Assembly: GCA_965153455.1 (NCBI GenBank)
Contig: OZ234502.1
Span: forward strand, 7,285,495-7,349,494
Length of the DNA: 64,000 bases
Source: Sphagnum compactum
Lineage: Eukaryota; Bryophyta; Sphagnopsida; Sphagnales
Direction of reading: 5' to 3'
Shown here piece after piece: positions 22,131 to 34,555 of this stretch. How positions within the stretch are numbered: the first letter of the stretch is position 1; each line of letters starts with the position of its first letter. The position numbers and the translations under genes were made by a program. The notes under the pieces were generated by a model. The model ran no database searches and had not been told where the DNA came from. It was given only the letters and a program-made list of their open reading frames with translations.

Positions 22131-23039
22131 TCCTGAATTATTGGGGGATGAAACTACTTAAATAATTCATCCTTAAAGATAAGGTGATCGGCATGAGTTT
22201 GCCAATCAATTAGGAAATGCAATGGAGATTTGGATACAGGCCTCGAATGTAAAAAGGGATGAAATGTGTGCAGCTTGTGGGGTGCTTAAAAAATGTCATA
22301 GGCAACTTGGAAATCATTTACCATGATTACTCATGTCACTGAAAATTACACAAGTAAAAATGAATATATTCATGTTATTAAAAGCCATTTTTCTCGCAAT
22401 TGCTATATAATTTTTTTGAAATGTGGTTTGAAAATTGATGCCTTGATAAAATATTGTAAATTGTTTACATAGGTCCCCTCATTAAATATTATGTTTTTAG
22501 GAATCCAAAGTATGAGATGATGGTAACAAAAATATGGGATGCAAAGCACAATGTTTGTCCCATGTTTTCATTACTTTAAAGAAAATTAAAAAGTCATGAA
22601 TTTTATTTGAAAATGACATATTTATGAAAAACATTTCAATAGACCAGTATATAATAATATAATGAAACATCCTTTTGGGTCATAGTAATTTAAATGATTT
22701 TTTAACAAATTGTAAATCATGAATTAAAAATATTTTCTATGAATGACCAATCACGTTATGTTATGTCAACTTGACTAACTAATTCACTATTTATAAGGAT
22801 CTTGTCTTTTTGGAGTTTTTTTATTTTAATAACATGCATGCACCCAAATATAAGGCCCCATATATTGGTCATTAGGTAAAAATTACAATACAATAAGTTA
22901 TATAATAAGATTATATGTTCATTTTCAAAATTCACATATAACTAATATCTAAAGTACAAAAATTAATATTCTAATCATATTTTAAAATTGAAAAAAATTG
23001 TCACCATATTATCATAAACAATTTTCTTAAAACTTAAAT
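22131..23039. other. AT-rich DNA, nothing recognised
   Basis: No open frame above 60 codons and no structured repeat seen. Confidence 0.4.
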
Positions 23040-23480
23040 TGAAATGACCTAGTTACCTAACTAGGGTACCTACCTAGTGACATATAACCTACTTGATAAC
23101 CTAATAGATACCTTGGTAGGTTTAACCATCTAGCTAAAGTAAACACCTACCTAGTAGGTAGTATGTACCAAGGTGAGTAATTAATTAATATGTACCTTAG
23201 GTATTACCTAGTAGCCAAGCTAGGTATCGATGTACATATTTCCCTAGGTAGCTATTAACTAAGTAGGTACCCACCTAGTAAGTATATGTACCTACAAGGT
23301 AAGTGGGTAATTAACTAATATGTATGTACCTAGTTAAGGTAGGTACATACCTACTACTTAATAGTCAATGTATGTAAATATGTACCAAGGTACATACTCA
23401 CCTAAGTACTTAATAGTCGCTAGGTACATAGTGGGTTACGTATTTACTAACTAATTAGTACATATCTAAAGTAGGTACAT
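23040..23480. repeat. CTAC/GTAG-rich degenerate repeat
   Basis: Recurring TACCTACCTAG, TAGGTACC and AAGTAGGTAC words in both orientations, so the strand can fold on itself in many ways. The same motif family recurs at 36420-37400, 43215-43280 and 43870-44030. Confidence 0.75.
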
Positions 23481-24391
23481 ATTAAGGTGAAAACAACCTA
23501 ATACGACCAATTTTTTTATAACCACTATTGAATTTGAAATTACATTGCTATCATTTCATTCTACAAATGAACAAATTTTCGAAACTTAGGCACCAAACTA
23601 TTCATTTTACAATTTTGAAACAATCATAAAAATTTGATATATTTTCGATGACCTTAAAGGTCTAGAAAAGGAGTCAAAAGCTTATGTAACTAATGTTTTA
23701 TGTCTTGAATTGTCCTATTTTCAAAAAATAAACAAGGTGTTGATTTTTATTTTTTTGATTGTTTGAAATGGAATATCACATTTCAAAATTCACATGTCAA
23801 AATACAAGTCTCATGCATTTATTTTTTTGGGTTAGGGATTTTTATATTCAATCCATTTATTTATTTATTTATTTATTTATTATGAGAATAATGCATCAAA
23901 TGATGTTATAATATACATGGGAGGACATCACATAATTACATGGATGAAATATATAAAATATCACCCAAATGGATAATTCAAATATCATAGATGAAATATT
24001 GAATTTGATTTTGGCTCAAATTTAAAACCAATCACTTGAATCAAACAAGACTAATAGTGTGCACAAACACACTTTCTATTAAGGTTTAAGGTTGAATGAG
24101 AATTTAACAAGGTTGGCAAAGTCTTTTGAAGATTGATGTTACGCCCTTGTTGGTTTGTGACAATTTTGAAAAGCAAATTGTGGGTGGGAAGCTATGGCTG
24201 GGAGGTTGAAGGCATGAACTCAAATTTGTAGATCCAAGTTTGGTTACTATCGATTTTTGTGTGCATTATGAGTAAGTCACAAAAGGATCACCATTATGAT
24301 GTTCAAGTGAAGTAGATAAGTAATGCAATCTGGAAGTTTGAAACACACACAAATTCCTGATGATGACAAAAAAGATAGTTCAAACTAAGAA
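23481..24391. other. AT-rich DNA with a short (ATTT)n tract
   Basis: ATTT units repeat at about 23856-23881. A TAGTG at 24055-24059 could be a CACTA terminus but no partner was found. Otherwise nothing recognised. Confidence 0.4.
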
Positions 24392-25879
24392 ATGTTTTTA
24401 ACCCCCCCTCAAAGTCCACAAGAAGCAGAGTGTAGGTCTAGTGAGTTTAAAAATAGATATGTTCAAGAAATTAATAAGAGACGATCTATGCACTTGTTAG
24501 AGTTGCATAAGCATACAGTTATAGATTTGGTGAAGACATGGCATCTTTCACAAGCACCTAATATTAAGTTGCCTCAATTATCGACTTACAAACTCACAAA
24601 AAGTTTTGTTCCTTACCTAGCTAAATTTTCCCAAGAAAAAAACAATGACGATTCAAGAATTCAAACCAAACAAGGTCAAGAGAGGTTGCGGAGCAAAGAA
24701 GGAAATAGTTCTTACTGCAAAGCAAGGTGTTGTGAAAAAAAATGTGCATATACTACCAATGACGTTGAAGGTGCCCATATTTAAGACTAACTTTAAATTC
24801 TAATGTTAAATCTGCAAGAAGTTCTTGTTGCTATGTTGTTGTCCAGGCTAGGATGATATGCATTAATAGATAAAACGTTGTTTCCTAGATGCAAGCTTAT
24901 CATATAAATGGATTTTTTGAAATATCATACTTAAGGCTTTCAAGGACTTTTTTGTTGGGGGTGCAACATGTGTGGGATTTCCTATGTTGCAGGAGGTGAT
25001 TCTATTGCAGGTGGGAATTGCCAGAAATGGAGAACATACAACATGAAAAAACAAGGTCCCCTCTTGAAGAAGTGGTGACCAATGTTAAGGATTACAACAA
25101 GATTGGTATGCAAAAAAAAGAATAGTAGACACGAGGGAAAGGGTGTGTCAGTGTAGAGCTTGCAAAGTAGGGAAAGACAAAAATATTGTTGTCGAAAATG
25201 AGGTTGTCCATCTTGCTTTGTTTATAGTGAACCAACTGAAAGATCACACTCTAGAATACCAACATATAGTTATGGAGAAATTCATCAATCATCCTTTGAT
25301 GAAAGGTTTTCTACCTCCTTACCTTCAAGACATTGCAATCTTAAAATAAAATCAATAGATTAATTGGTTAATTTAAAATGACTTACGTCTCATCTTGTTG
25401 GTGTGCAACAATCTAAGCTTGTCTTGGCAAAAAAATTGTGTGCACACGTGCTGCCTCCTCAAAACCTAGTAGGAGCAGGAGGCGCATTGCTAGAATCTTG
25501 GGTGTTGATAGGTGGAACATTAAGAAGGTTGTAGAGAGGCGGGTACTTTAAGACACTCAAATGGATGCATTTTGGCTGATGCATAAATGCCATAGACGCA
25601 CATATTGCTTACTTGATGCAATTTCGATCCTTGTTTAGGATTGGTGGGAGAAAGAAACTACCATCTCTCCTAACATGAAGGACATTGTCAAAAGATGGAT
25701 TGGGGTGAACTTTTATGAGGCACATCCCACAAATTATTGCAAGTGTCACAAGTGAGAGTTACATTTATGGAAAGTTTTTTGTTTGGTCAAAAATCCTAGA
25801 TCAAATCCTAGTCTAAATGATGTTTGATTCAATGGCAAATGTTTTCTTGTATGTTTTCTTTCTATACTCATCAAGTCCA

Positions 25880-28440
25880 CTTATGGATAAGCTCATCATT
25901 TCCTTCTAGTGTTGATTGTTTCCTTATGGTGCAAATTAGACTTGCTTATGGTGTTGACTATTTGCTTATGATGCTAACTATTTACTTATGGTGCGGACTA
26001 GACCTACTTATGGTGCTAATTGTTTGCTTATGGTGTTAACTGTTTGCTTATGGTGTGGATTGGACTTGCTATGGTGCTGACTATCTACCTATGGTGTTGA
26101 TTGTCTGCTTATGGTGCAGATTGGACCTACTTATGGTGTTAATTGTTTGCTTATGGTGCAAATTGGACTTGCTTATGGTGTTGGCTGTCTACTTATGGTG
26201 CTTACTGTCTGCTTATGATGCTTGTTATGTACTTATGATAATTAGGGTGCATATCAGAAATGCACTAGTGATGCTTAAGTTTGTTGATGTTGTTCATTCT
26301 ATGTTTATAGCACGTTCTTTATATGCTTACATTACTTGGAATATGCTCTTTGTGCTTGTTAAATGCCCATAATGCTTACTGTTTGCTTATGAATTTACCA
26401 TATACTCAAGGTGTAACTATCATTTGCTTATGACTTGCTTATTGTGTGCTTCAGGTGCTCATTGACTATTGAAGGTATTCAGGGTTTGCTTATGGTACTT
26501 TTGGTCTATTTAAAATGCTCATGGTCTACCATAAGGTGTGGATAATCTACTTAGGGTGTTCATGGTTTGCCTTTAGCCAAATGTTTATGTTGTTTATTTG
26601 GATGTGCTCATGGTTTGCCTTGGGTTATAATGCATGTTTATATGTCATTCACTACAATGTTGAGTAGATGTATTCACATGGTCTACCAAGTTGTGAGGTT
26701 ATATGGACATGTGGCTATCTTGGTTTACTTTAAATGGTGTTCAATGATGGTGCTTAAAGTTTCCCTTGGTTTGCCATAATTCAATGTAATTCTTATGGTG
26801 CTAATTGCATGTTCAAAGCTACTTGTGTGTTAATTCTGTGCTTAGAGGTGGCTAATTGTATGTGCAGGCTCTGCCTATGTTCAATTGAATTTTATGGGAT
26901 GTGAAATGTCTGCTTAAGGTGCTCACATGCTTCTTATCTACTCAAAGGCATGCAAGTCTATGTCGCTCTGCCTTATGGTGCTTAATTATGTTGCTTAAAG
27001 GTGCAATACATGGTTTATCTTATCTATTGTTTACTTACTAGTGCAAGTACCCATGGTGTGTTTAAATGGTGTTCATGAACATTTTCAAGTCTATTCATAG
27101 GTACTTAACATAATTTGCTTCATGTTGCTAAACTATATGGTGCTCAAAGGTGTTCATGGTCTTGGTCTTATGCTATTTAATATTGTTGTGCAATGTCTAC
27201 TTAAAGTGGCCATGTTGGTTACAATTTGCTTATATGGTGCTTCATTATAGGGTGTTTAAAGCATAGTTATGACATTCTTGGTGCGAGAATGTTATGGAAG
27301 CCCAAAGAAGCAAGAATTTTAACGAATTTTATAGATCAACCAGTGTAATTTGGTAAACATTCGCAGGTCAAGAATGTTTTGAAAAGGTGGTAAATGAAGA
27401 ATTTTAAAGAATTTTAATGTGCAAAATGAAGAATGTCATCACTAGGGTTTAAAGGTGCTCTTGGTGTCTTATGTTATTGGGTAATGTCTATTTACAATGC
27501 TTAAATGTTGTGGTTAGTGCCTTCTTGGAATTTTCCTTTCCCAAGGTGATTAAATTGAATTAGAACTAGAACTACATTTTATGTTGCTAATTGTTGTTCA
27601 TATATGTTCATGATATGTGCAACTAAATTGGTGTTGGATGGAATGTGAAGTTTGCTTATGGTGCTTATGTGTTTATTGTCTACTCACATGTGTTTAAATG
27701 ACTAGAGCTAATTATATACTCACTACAAAGGTGTTCATGGTTTGCCATGTCCCTCTGTATAATTATGGTGAATGGTGTGTACTTTAATGTTATTCTTGTG
27801 CTTATTATCCACTCAAGCACACTTGAGTGGCCAACCTTATGGTGCTTATAGGTGCCCATTATTTGGTATAAATGTTTTGCTTATGGTGTTATTTGTGTGC
27901 TAATTAATTACTTTCTTAAAGGAATTGGGCCATATGGTACTGCTAATTGTTACTCATGATAATTTACCTTGTGAAATTTAATTATATAGATATTGTCCAT
28001 GTATGTTAAAGGTGCTTATGTTGTTATGTTGTGCTTATTAGAGGTGCTCACATTCTATCTTATGGTGCTAATTATGGTGTTTTGTTATGGTGCTCACTTA
28101 ATCATGTCTACTTCGAATGCCTATTTATTATATACTTAGAGGTGTTCACATTTTGCTTTGTGGTGCTTAATCATGGTGTTTAAAGGTGCTCATGTGGTCT
28201 GCCTTATGGCATTTAATTACTATGTTCATGGTGAACTTGTTGCCTACTTAAAGGTCACCTTATGATGTTTTAGTTATTATGTTCACGGTGCTTACTATTT
28301 ACTCCCAAATGTTGCCTTATGGTGTTTGGTCATCAAGTGCTCATGGTGCTTACTATCCACTCATGGAGGCTACCGTATTATGTTCAATGGTGCCCATGGT
28401 CTACTTTAAACCCAATGTTTATGGTGTTAGTTATCCTTTC
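25880..28440. repeat. TTGCTTATGGTGCTAACTG-type minisatellite, 2.5 kb
   Basis: Near the left edge the unit is about 21 bases (TGTTTGCTTATGGTGCTAAC and variants with TTGGACTTGC). Rightward the units drift and lengthen, but TTATGGTG and GTGCTCATGGT remain frequent to about 28440. Open frames of 71 and 105 codons across it reflect the repeat. It separates the EAHPTNYCKCHK and QALKPWSVRQL segments of the transposase-like gene, so it expanded inside or was inserted into that gene. Confidence 0.88.
27262..27446 (+). mobile_element. hAT-type MITE, copy 1 (185 bp)
   Basis: Flanked by the exact 8-bp duplication GTTTAAAG (27254-27261 and 27447-27454). The ends are imperfect inverted repeats, CATAGTTATGACATTCTT at the left and the reverse complement of CCTAGTGATGACATTCTT at the right. 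An inverted second copy (43294-43478) differs by a single base over 185. An 8-bp target duplication and a small, non-coding body fit a non-autonomous hAT element. Confidence 0.95.
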
Positions 28441-29258
28441 ATTTTTTGTTTATTCATAATACAATTATTATTTATCACATCAATAATAATGTAATTACAT
28501 ATGTGTGCTAATTTGTTTGTGGCATGTTGTGATTGATAGTTGGAGTTTTTCACAGCATTTAAAAATGTTCATTCGGATGCCTAGGTCATGTTTGGCACTT
28601 TCCAAGCATTAAAGCCTTGGTCGGTGCGACAACTTGATACTTGGAACACATGTTGCTGTTGGTATCATCAAGAACTCAAGGAGTTGTTACAAGGCTTCAA
28701 TGACATGAGAGTGAGTGGCAAAGGGATACTCGACAACTGCACATGTTCTTGCGTTAATATTTGTGCGGTGAATGTAAATGCACTTCTTCTAACAACTCTC
28801 ATGCACATCTGTTGACATATAATGGCCTAATTGCTTTATGGACTTCAATTGTTTGTGAAATGGAGCCAAGTGCTGAGTGGCACCAAAGAGGTTGCCTTAT
28901 GGGTGACTGTGCTTGTTGTGGCATGAAGTCATTTCCATTATGCTAAGTTATGATGCCCCCATCTAATGGCGGAACATAGGCTATGAGGTGGTAGGGCACA
29001 ACGAGGATGGAAAAGAAAAGAAAACACCCAAGATTGACTTTCATGAGACACCACCCCGAGAGTTGATATTTTACTTGAAACTCAGGTTGGAAAAGTTTGT
29101 ATTGCACTTTTTGGCTAAATGACAAGATGTGCAATTCAAAGAGTTGTTGGAAACAATGCCAATGGATATTATTTCATGCATTAACTTCTTCGAAAATTAT
29201 ACCATGAGGGTCCAAAACGAGATACAAAATATGCACTGGCATAATTTTCAAGTATCAA

Positions 29259-31085
29259 CACTAATACAAAAGTGGGCTATAGTTCACTAGCTTAAATCAT
29301 TATGGGACCTTAAAAGTGAAATAATCTCACTTCACTTTAGTGATTTCACCCTGGTTAAAATTATTTCATTATAATTCACTATTATAATTTACTGTAGTAA
29401 ATAGATTTATTTTTATGTTGTTTTAAATACCTTCTGCTACTTTATGATATACTTTATATTATTTTAGGCTACTTTAGTTATTTGAACTTAAATTATTCAA
29501 CTAACCTTAAGTTATTTTATTTTAAGTGAATATAATATATGTTATTTCAAGTTATATTTTAAGTTATTCAAAGTCATTTTACTTTATGTTATTATAAACT
29601 ATTTTATCCTAAGTATAACAATTTAAAATAATTTAAAATATAATATAATGACCTAATGTAAAATAACCTAAAATAACCAATAATAGCCTACAATAAAATA
29701 ATTATCAATAGCCTATGATAATATAACCTAGAATATCCGATAATAACTTATAATTAAATAACCATGGATAGTCGTAATATAACTTAGAATAACCAAAAAT
29801 AGCCACCAATAAAAAAGGCACCAATAAGCACCAATAGAACAACCAATGATAGCCACCAATAAAATAACCACAAATAACCTATGGTAATATAATGTGGAAT
29901 AACCAATAATAACATATGATGAAATAGCTTTCAATAGACAAAAATAACTAATAATAACCTTACATAACCAAAAATAGCCAAAAATGAACTAGCTTAGAAT
30001 AGCCAAAAAAATTTATAATAACTACAAATAACCTAAAGTGAGATAACCTACAATAGCCAAAAAAAAACTTACAATAGTCGAAAATAGCCTAAGGTGAAAT
30101 AGCCTAAAATAGTCAAAAGTAACATAAAATAGCCAAAAATAATTTAGAATAATCGAAAGTAACAACTTAAGGTGAAATAACTAAAAAAATAAAAAATAAC
30201 TAAGAATAGCCATAAATAGCCGTAAATAATGTAGGGTGAAATAACTTAAAATAATGAAAAATAACCTTAGAATAGCTGAAAGTAGCTTAAATAGGTAGTA
30301 TAATTATATTAGTAAAAATGTTATGCAATTATTAAACATTTTCTTTCAAAATAATGGTCATTGAAATATTATTGAATAATGATATTCACAAAAAGAAAAT
30401 TCAAAAAACTTTACACTTTCAAAAAGAAATAAATGTAATTATGTACATTATTGAAAAACAAAATTAATTAAATTTAAATGATTTTATTTAGAAAAAATCT
30501 CAATAATATATGAATTTTCAAAGTTTATGTTTTTATAATGTTTAAATAAAGTATTTGATAAATAAAATGTAATGTAACAAATTATCACAACAATTGTGGT
30601 GGCTTGATGGGTGTTTGCCTGCATCTTAAAAGTCAAAGGATCAAATTTCACAAATGGTGTGTTTGTGCTCAACAATGGTAAGTTGACCAAATATTTTCCT
30701 ATATAATTCCCTAAAGTAGGTGCCTACTTAAGTTAATTACATGTTCTATGTACTTATGTTAAGTTTTTAACCTAGCATAGATAGTGACACATGTCAATAA
30801 TTCATAGGCTAAAAAAATCATGAAATTATCAATAATATTTAAAATCACATTAAATATTAAATAATTTAAATTTAATTGATTTTCCATGATGCCTAATTAA
30901 TTAACTAGCAAGTGAAATGGCTGGTAAATTTATTTTTCAATAGGTACAAGTGGACTAATTCACTATCCGTAGCAATTATTCCCTATTCACTAGGGGGTTG
31001 ACCAATTTCACCATGGTAAAAATGTCCAAATTCACTCAAAATCTAGTGAAACCTAGAGTGAATTAAGAAGCATTTTGGTGTAGTG
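29259..31085. mobile_element. Non-autonomous CACTA element, 1827 bp, TSD CAA
   Basis: Starts CACTAATACAAAAG and ends with the reverse complement of CACTACACCAAAATGC, flanked by CAA at 29256-29258 and 31086-31088. TTCACT and AGTGAA motifs recur near both ends. It carries no transposase. Deleting the element plus one CAA restores the frame of the host transposase-like gene: NFQVS joins ILVQIAYR with codons GTA TCA ATT TTG, so the boundaries are confirmed by coding continuity. Confidence 0.95.
29400..30300. repeat. Strand-flipping TTATTTTAGG / CCTAAAATAA minisatellite
   Basis: Inside the 1.8-kb CACTA element. From 29400 to about 29615 the words are TTATTTTAAGTTATTT-like. From about 29620 to 30300 they are the complement (AATAACCTAAAATAGCC and relatives). 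The whole could fold as one long imperfect hairpin. Confidence 0.75.
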
Positions 31086-31177
31086 CAATTTTGGTTCAAA
31101 TTGCCTATAGGAAGAATCCTTCATTTCATTCTTCAAGAGATGAACCTGAAGTGATTAAGAAAGTCCATTATTATGTG

Positions 31178-31786
31178 GGTGTAAGTAAGATAAAGTGAAC
31201 AACTTGATTATATTGTCAAAATTGGAACAAGAATATATAAAATAACAACAAAACCCATTATAGAATTGTGGAACATTGAATGTTTTCATTTCAATGATTA
31301 AATATGATATATGTTTACCCTAATGTGCATTGATTTTCATATTTCAAACTATAAAAGTAGGTTTTAAGTAGGTTTTTCAAAATACAAATAGCTTTTCACG
31401 TTTACTTTTCACTACGGGCTTTTGGTTTCAAATAGGTGTCAAATAGGTTCTTCCAAAAAGAAAATAGATTTGTTTTTGATGACTTGTTAAAAACATATGT
31501 TGATTGTCATTTCCTAACTTATTACATATCAATTTCATTAGTTTCCAAAAAGTAGGTTTGAACACTTATTTTTCAATAAATTTCAAATGTATTTTTTATC
31601 TACTTTTAAAATTCATTTGCTTTTAATTTTCTTAAAATTAGATTCTTATAAACTTAATAAAACCAAGTAATGTTACTTGACACATAATTTCACCTAATTT
31701 GATGCTACTTTATGGTAGTTATATGAGACGTATAGGGTTAAAGTGAAGACATCTACTTTTTTGGTATACTTTATCCTGCTTGACCC
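31178..31786. mobile_element. 609-bp inverted-repeat element with 5-bp TSD ATGTG
   Basis: Begins GGTGTAAGTAAGATAAAGT and ends with the reverse complement of GGGTCAAGCAGGATAAAGT. ATGTG flanks both sides (31173-31177 and 31787-31791). Removing it joins HYYV directly to SDDIMHDMLFVQH in frame, which supports these edges. The 5-bp duplication and GG(T/G) ends do not clearly fit hAT (8 bp), PIF/Harbinger (3 bp) or CACTA (3 bp), so I leave the superfamily open. No coding capacity. Confidence 0.8.
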
Positions 31787-32895
31787 ATGTGTCAGATGAC
31801 ATAATGCATGACATGTTGTTCGTACAACATGTTTTCATGTTGCATTGGCAACATTTGAAGGAGTAAGGATGTTCCCCAAAATTCCACTTTGTTTGGAGTG
31901 ATGGATGTAACAGTCAATTCAAGCTTACAAGAGCTTGGTATTTTGTTTTTCAGTACACTTCTTTGACAATTTTTGATGACTTACTAACTGGTTGTGAGAT
32001 GATTTGGAACTTTTTTGCAACTAACCATGGGAAAGGTAAGGTGGATGGTGCTAGAGCTTTACTGAAAAAAGAAGTCAGGAAGGAGCAGATCAAACCTCAA
32101 CAAAAAAAATCCTAAAATGTAGATGAAATTGTCAAATTTCACAAATCTGAGACCAACAAATACCATGCTACCCATTCAAATGCACACAAAAAAATTAACC
32201 ATTTTTTTTGGAATGTAAAGGTTAGTGAGGTGGACAAGTCCAAGCCATTCAATTGTGAGACAATCCATGGCAATCGGAATATGCACCAAATACGCAATGT
32301 ATCCCACAAAAACCCTACCTTGCTTCAATGTTGCAACATTTCATGTTTTTGTGTTGCTTGCATTGATAGGATTCGAAATGAGAGATGCAAGAATGAACTA
32401 CATGTCCCTGCATGGACATTGAAAAGGATCAAACCTACCAATAGTGTGGAGGTCAAGAATATGATGATTGATCTCGATGAAGAGATTGAAAGCAGCATTG
32501 GTGGGGAATGGATAGCATGGAGTTTATGTTGGGGACAACATTGTTGTTATTGCTAATAGCGAAACAAATGAGCAAGTTTGGCTGTTGCTTAGTGGACAAG
32601 GTTGTACATAGTGTGGAGGAATCCTTTGAAGACCAGTGGGGTAATTCATATGTTTAAGGGGATATAGTTTTGAGGGGATACTAGTATGAGAGGCTATAGG
32701 CAGGTAGTCATATTTAAGTTCTTAAAGATGATAAGCCTCAAACATACATATTCTCACACCTAATAGTTGCATCCAAGTTCACAATGCCACCCACTATGCA
32801 TTCTGTCAAAGGCAATTATGTAACTTATGAACTAAGATATGATGTTTTGAATTGCATTATTGATGTAATAGAAGCAACAAGGTTGCTAGATTAAT

Positions 32896-33215
32896 TCTTA
32901 TTCTACTTGTGAATAATCTTCTGTATTGGTTGTTCCAATTGTTTTTCGTATCAGGTCTATACACGAATTATCTTTTTTTAATATCTCTTGGTTATAAGGT
33001 TTGATATCTATCTTAAAATTTTTGCTCTTGTTCCTTCAATTTTTGAACTAAGGATAAAAATGAACATTATTTACATCTATTACTTCATCATTTGATTTAA
33101 TTCCATTTTTTGTTATTTGTTGAAAGGAATCAAATTTCTAGATTAAAGTTTTTGAGCTTCAAATGCACACAACAGTCTTTCCATTCTAGGAAGTATTGAA
33201 ATGGATTAAGTAGTC
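32896..33215. other. No recognised feature
   Basis: AT-rich DNA immediately after the stop codon of the transposase-like gene. It may include its 3' untranslated region. Confidence 0.3.
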
Positions 33216-33440
33216 TTGGTTGAAGCTATTGGTGATGAAGGGGAGGGATTTGATGTAGACCTGATGATCATAGTGGAGTTAGGTTGTGAAGGGGAGGGAT
33301 TTGATGTAAATCTGATGAACACAATGGAGTCAAATGAAGGGGAGGGATTTGATGCGAACTTGATTCATGAACATAGTGTCCAGAGTCAACTCCATGTGAT
33401 CACTAGCAGGAAAGTGGACAAAATTGTTATTTTTCCTTGA
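33216..33440 (+). repeat. Three tandem GEGFDV-coding repeats in a short open frame
   Basis: GAAGGGGAGGGATTTGATG occurs three times (from about 33237 to 33350), spaced about 57 and 48 bases, all in one 74-codon frame giving GEGFDVDLM, GEGFDVNLM and GEGFDANLI. Spacing in multiples of three suggests past coding, but no family was recognised. Confidence 0.55.
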
Positions 33441-34555
33441 AAACTGCTTCAATTGAAACTAAACAGGTAAAATTTTTATCCAACATTTGTTTCAAAAGCA
33501 TAATACAAATTTGATGTGTAGTTAAATTTGCAAATTGTGCAATGGTTGAATGCTTTAATCTTCCTTTTCTGGTTGAAACAAAAATCATTGTAACAAAACA
33601 CTTGTTCAATTGTGGTTGATACATGACTAGGCCTAGATGATGGGAAATTATGCAAAATCCAGCTCAAGCTTTAACTTCATCTACTTCATGAAGACCTTGA
33701 AAGATGAGTACACATTTTGATAGGCATGTAGAAATTTTTGGAAGGTTGATTTGATTGATGTCATGTTCCCAAGGTTCTAAAATAAAGATCCCTAAACCCT
33801 ACATTATTGTCTTGCACTCAAAAAGTATAGACATCATAATTTTATTAGGTGAAAAATCCTTCTATTTTTTTGTGAGAAAAGTAGTCATATAATTCATGTA
33901 TATCTCCACATGATTTGGCCATATATGTACCAACTCAATTTAATGGAATTGGCTACATTGTTTTTTTTTTGGACTAATAGTTATTTTTGGGTTATATTAT
34001 AAGCAAATGCTTTTGTTGCTTAATGTCTTACTACCTACTCAGAAGTGAGCTTATGTGTGTTCTACCATAAACTAGGTGCTTATGGTGTTTGAATTATATG
34101 TTGAATTTCACCCTAAATTATACTTCACTCAATATTTACCTTGTGCTTATAGTGGTTATTGCCTATTTAGGGGACAAATAACACATGAAATTGTTTATAA
34201 TTTATGGTTTATTGGTTTGAAAATACATGTCTTCATTATTGAAGTGATATGAACATGGATGATTACACATTCTAGATGTACTGAACCTTCTTACGTATGA
34301 TGGTTTCTCGTGCCTAGGTCTACCTTATGATGATTATTGTCTATTGCAAGTTAAGGACTTATGGTTATGTTATTTCTATTCCTTTCTATTGCTTACCTGG
34401 TGCTTATGGTGGCTTAAGTGTTATTACCTTAAGGTAATAGGTAATTCAATTCTTTCCTTGATACCTTTAAGATGTGAATATTATACACTCAAAATATAAT
34501 ATAATAAAGTGGGTTTAGAAGGACCCAATAATACCACATGAAGGTAAGTCATTGT
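33441..34555. other. AT-rich DNA, nothing recognised
   Basis: Only short frames without family features. Some TTATGGTG words near 34080 and 34400 resemble the 25.9-28.4 kb minisatellite. Confidence 0.35.

Larger units (their letters stand above)
24392..32895 (+). pseudogene. Cys-rich plant transposase-like gene, split by insertions
   Basis: The fragments on the plus strand line up as one protein. N-terminal, basic (24392-24780): QSPQEAECRSSEFKNRY. Middle (25143-25347): CQCRACKVG and HPLMKGFLPPYLQDIAIL. Then 25440-25760: RRRIARILGVDRWNIKKVVE, DWWEKETTISPNMKDIVKR and EAHPTNYCKCHK. Next (28588-28940): QALKPWSVRQLDTWNTCCCW with paired cysteines, then WHQRGCLMGDCACCG. Next (29125-29258): NEIQNMHWHNFQVS. 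Last (31086-32895): ILVQIAYR, HYYV, SDDIMHDMLFVQH, FVWSDGCNSQFK, FFATNHGKG and a C-terminus ending EATRLLD before TAA. I recall unnamed proteins with this signature from several non-seed plants and some animals. WSDGC..QFK and the downstream block look like an RNase H-fold core. Several stops and frame changes show that it is dead. Confidence 0.72.

Noticed and set aside
25824-26372. Leu/Cys-rich short membrane proteins
   Set aside because: They are translations of the TTATGGTG minisatellite.
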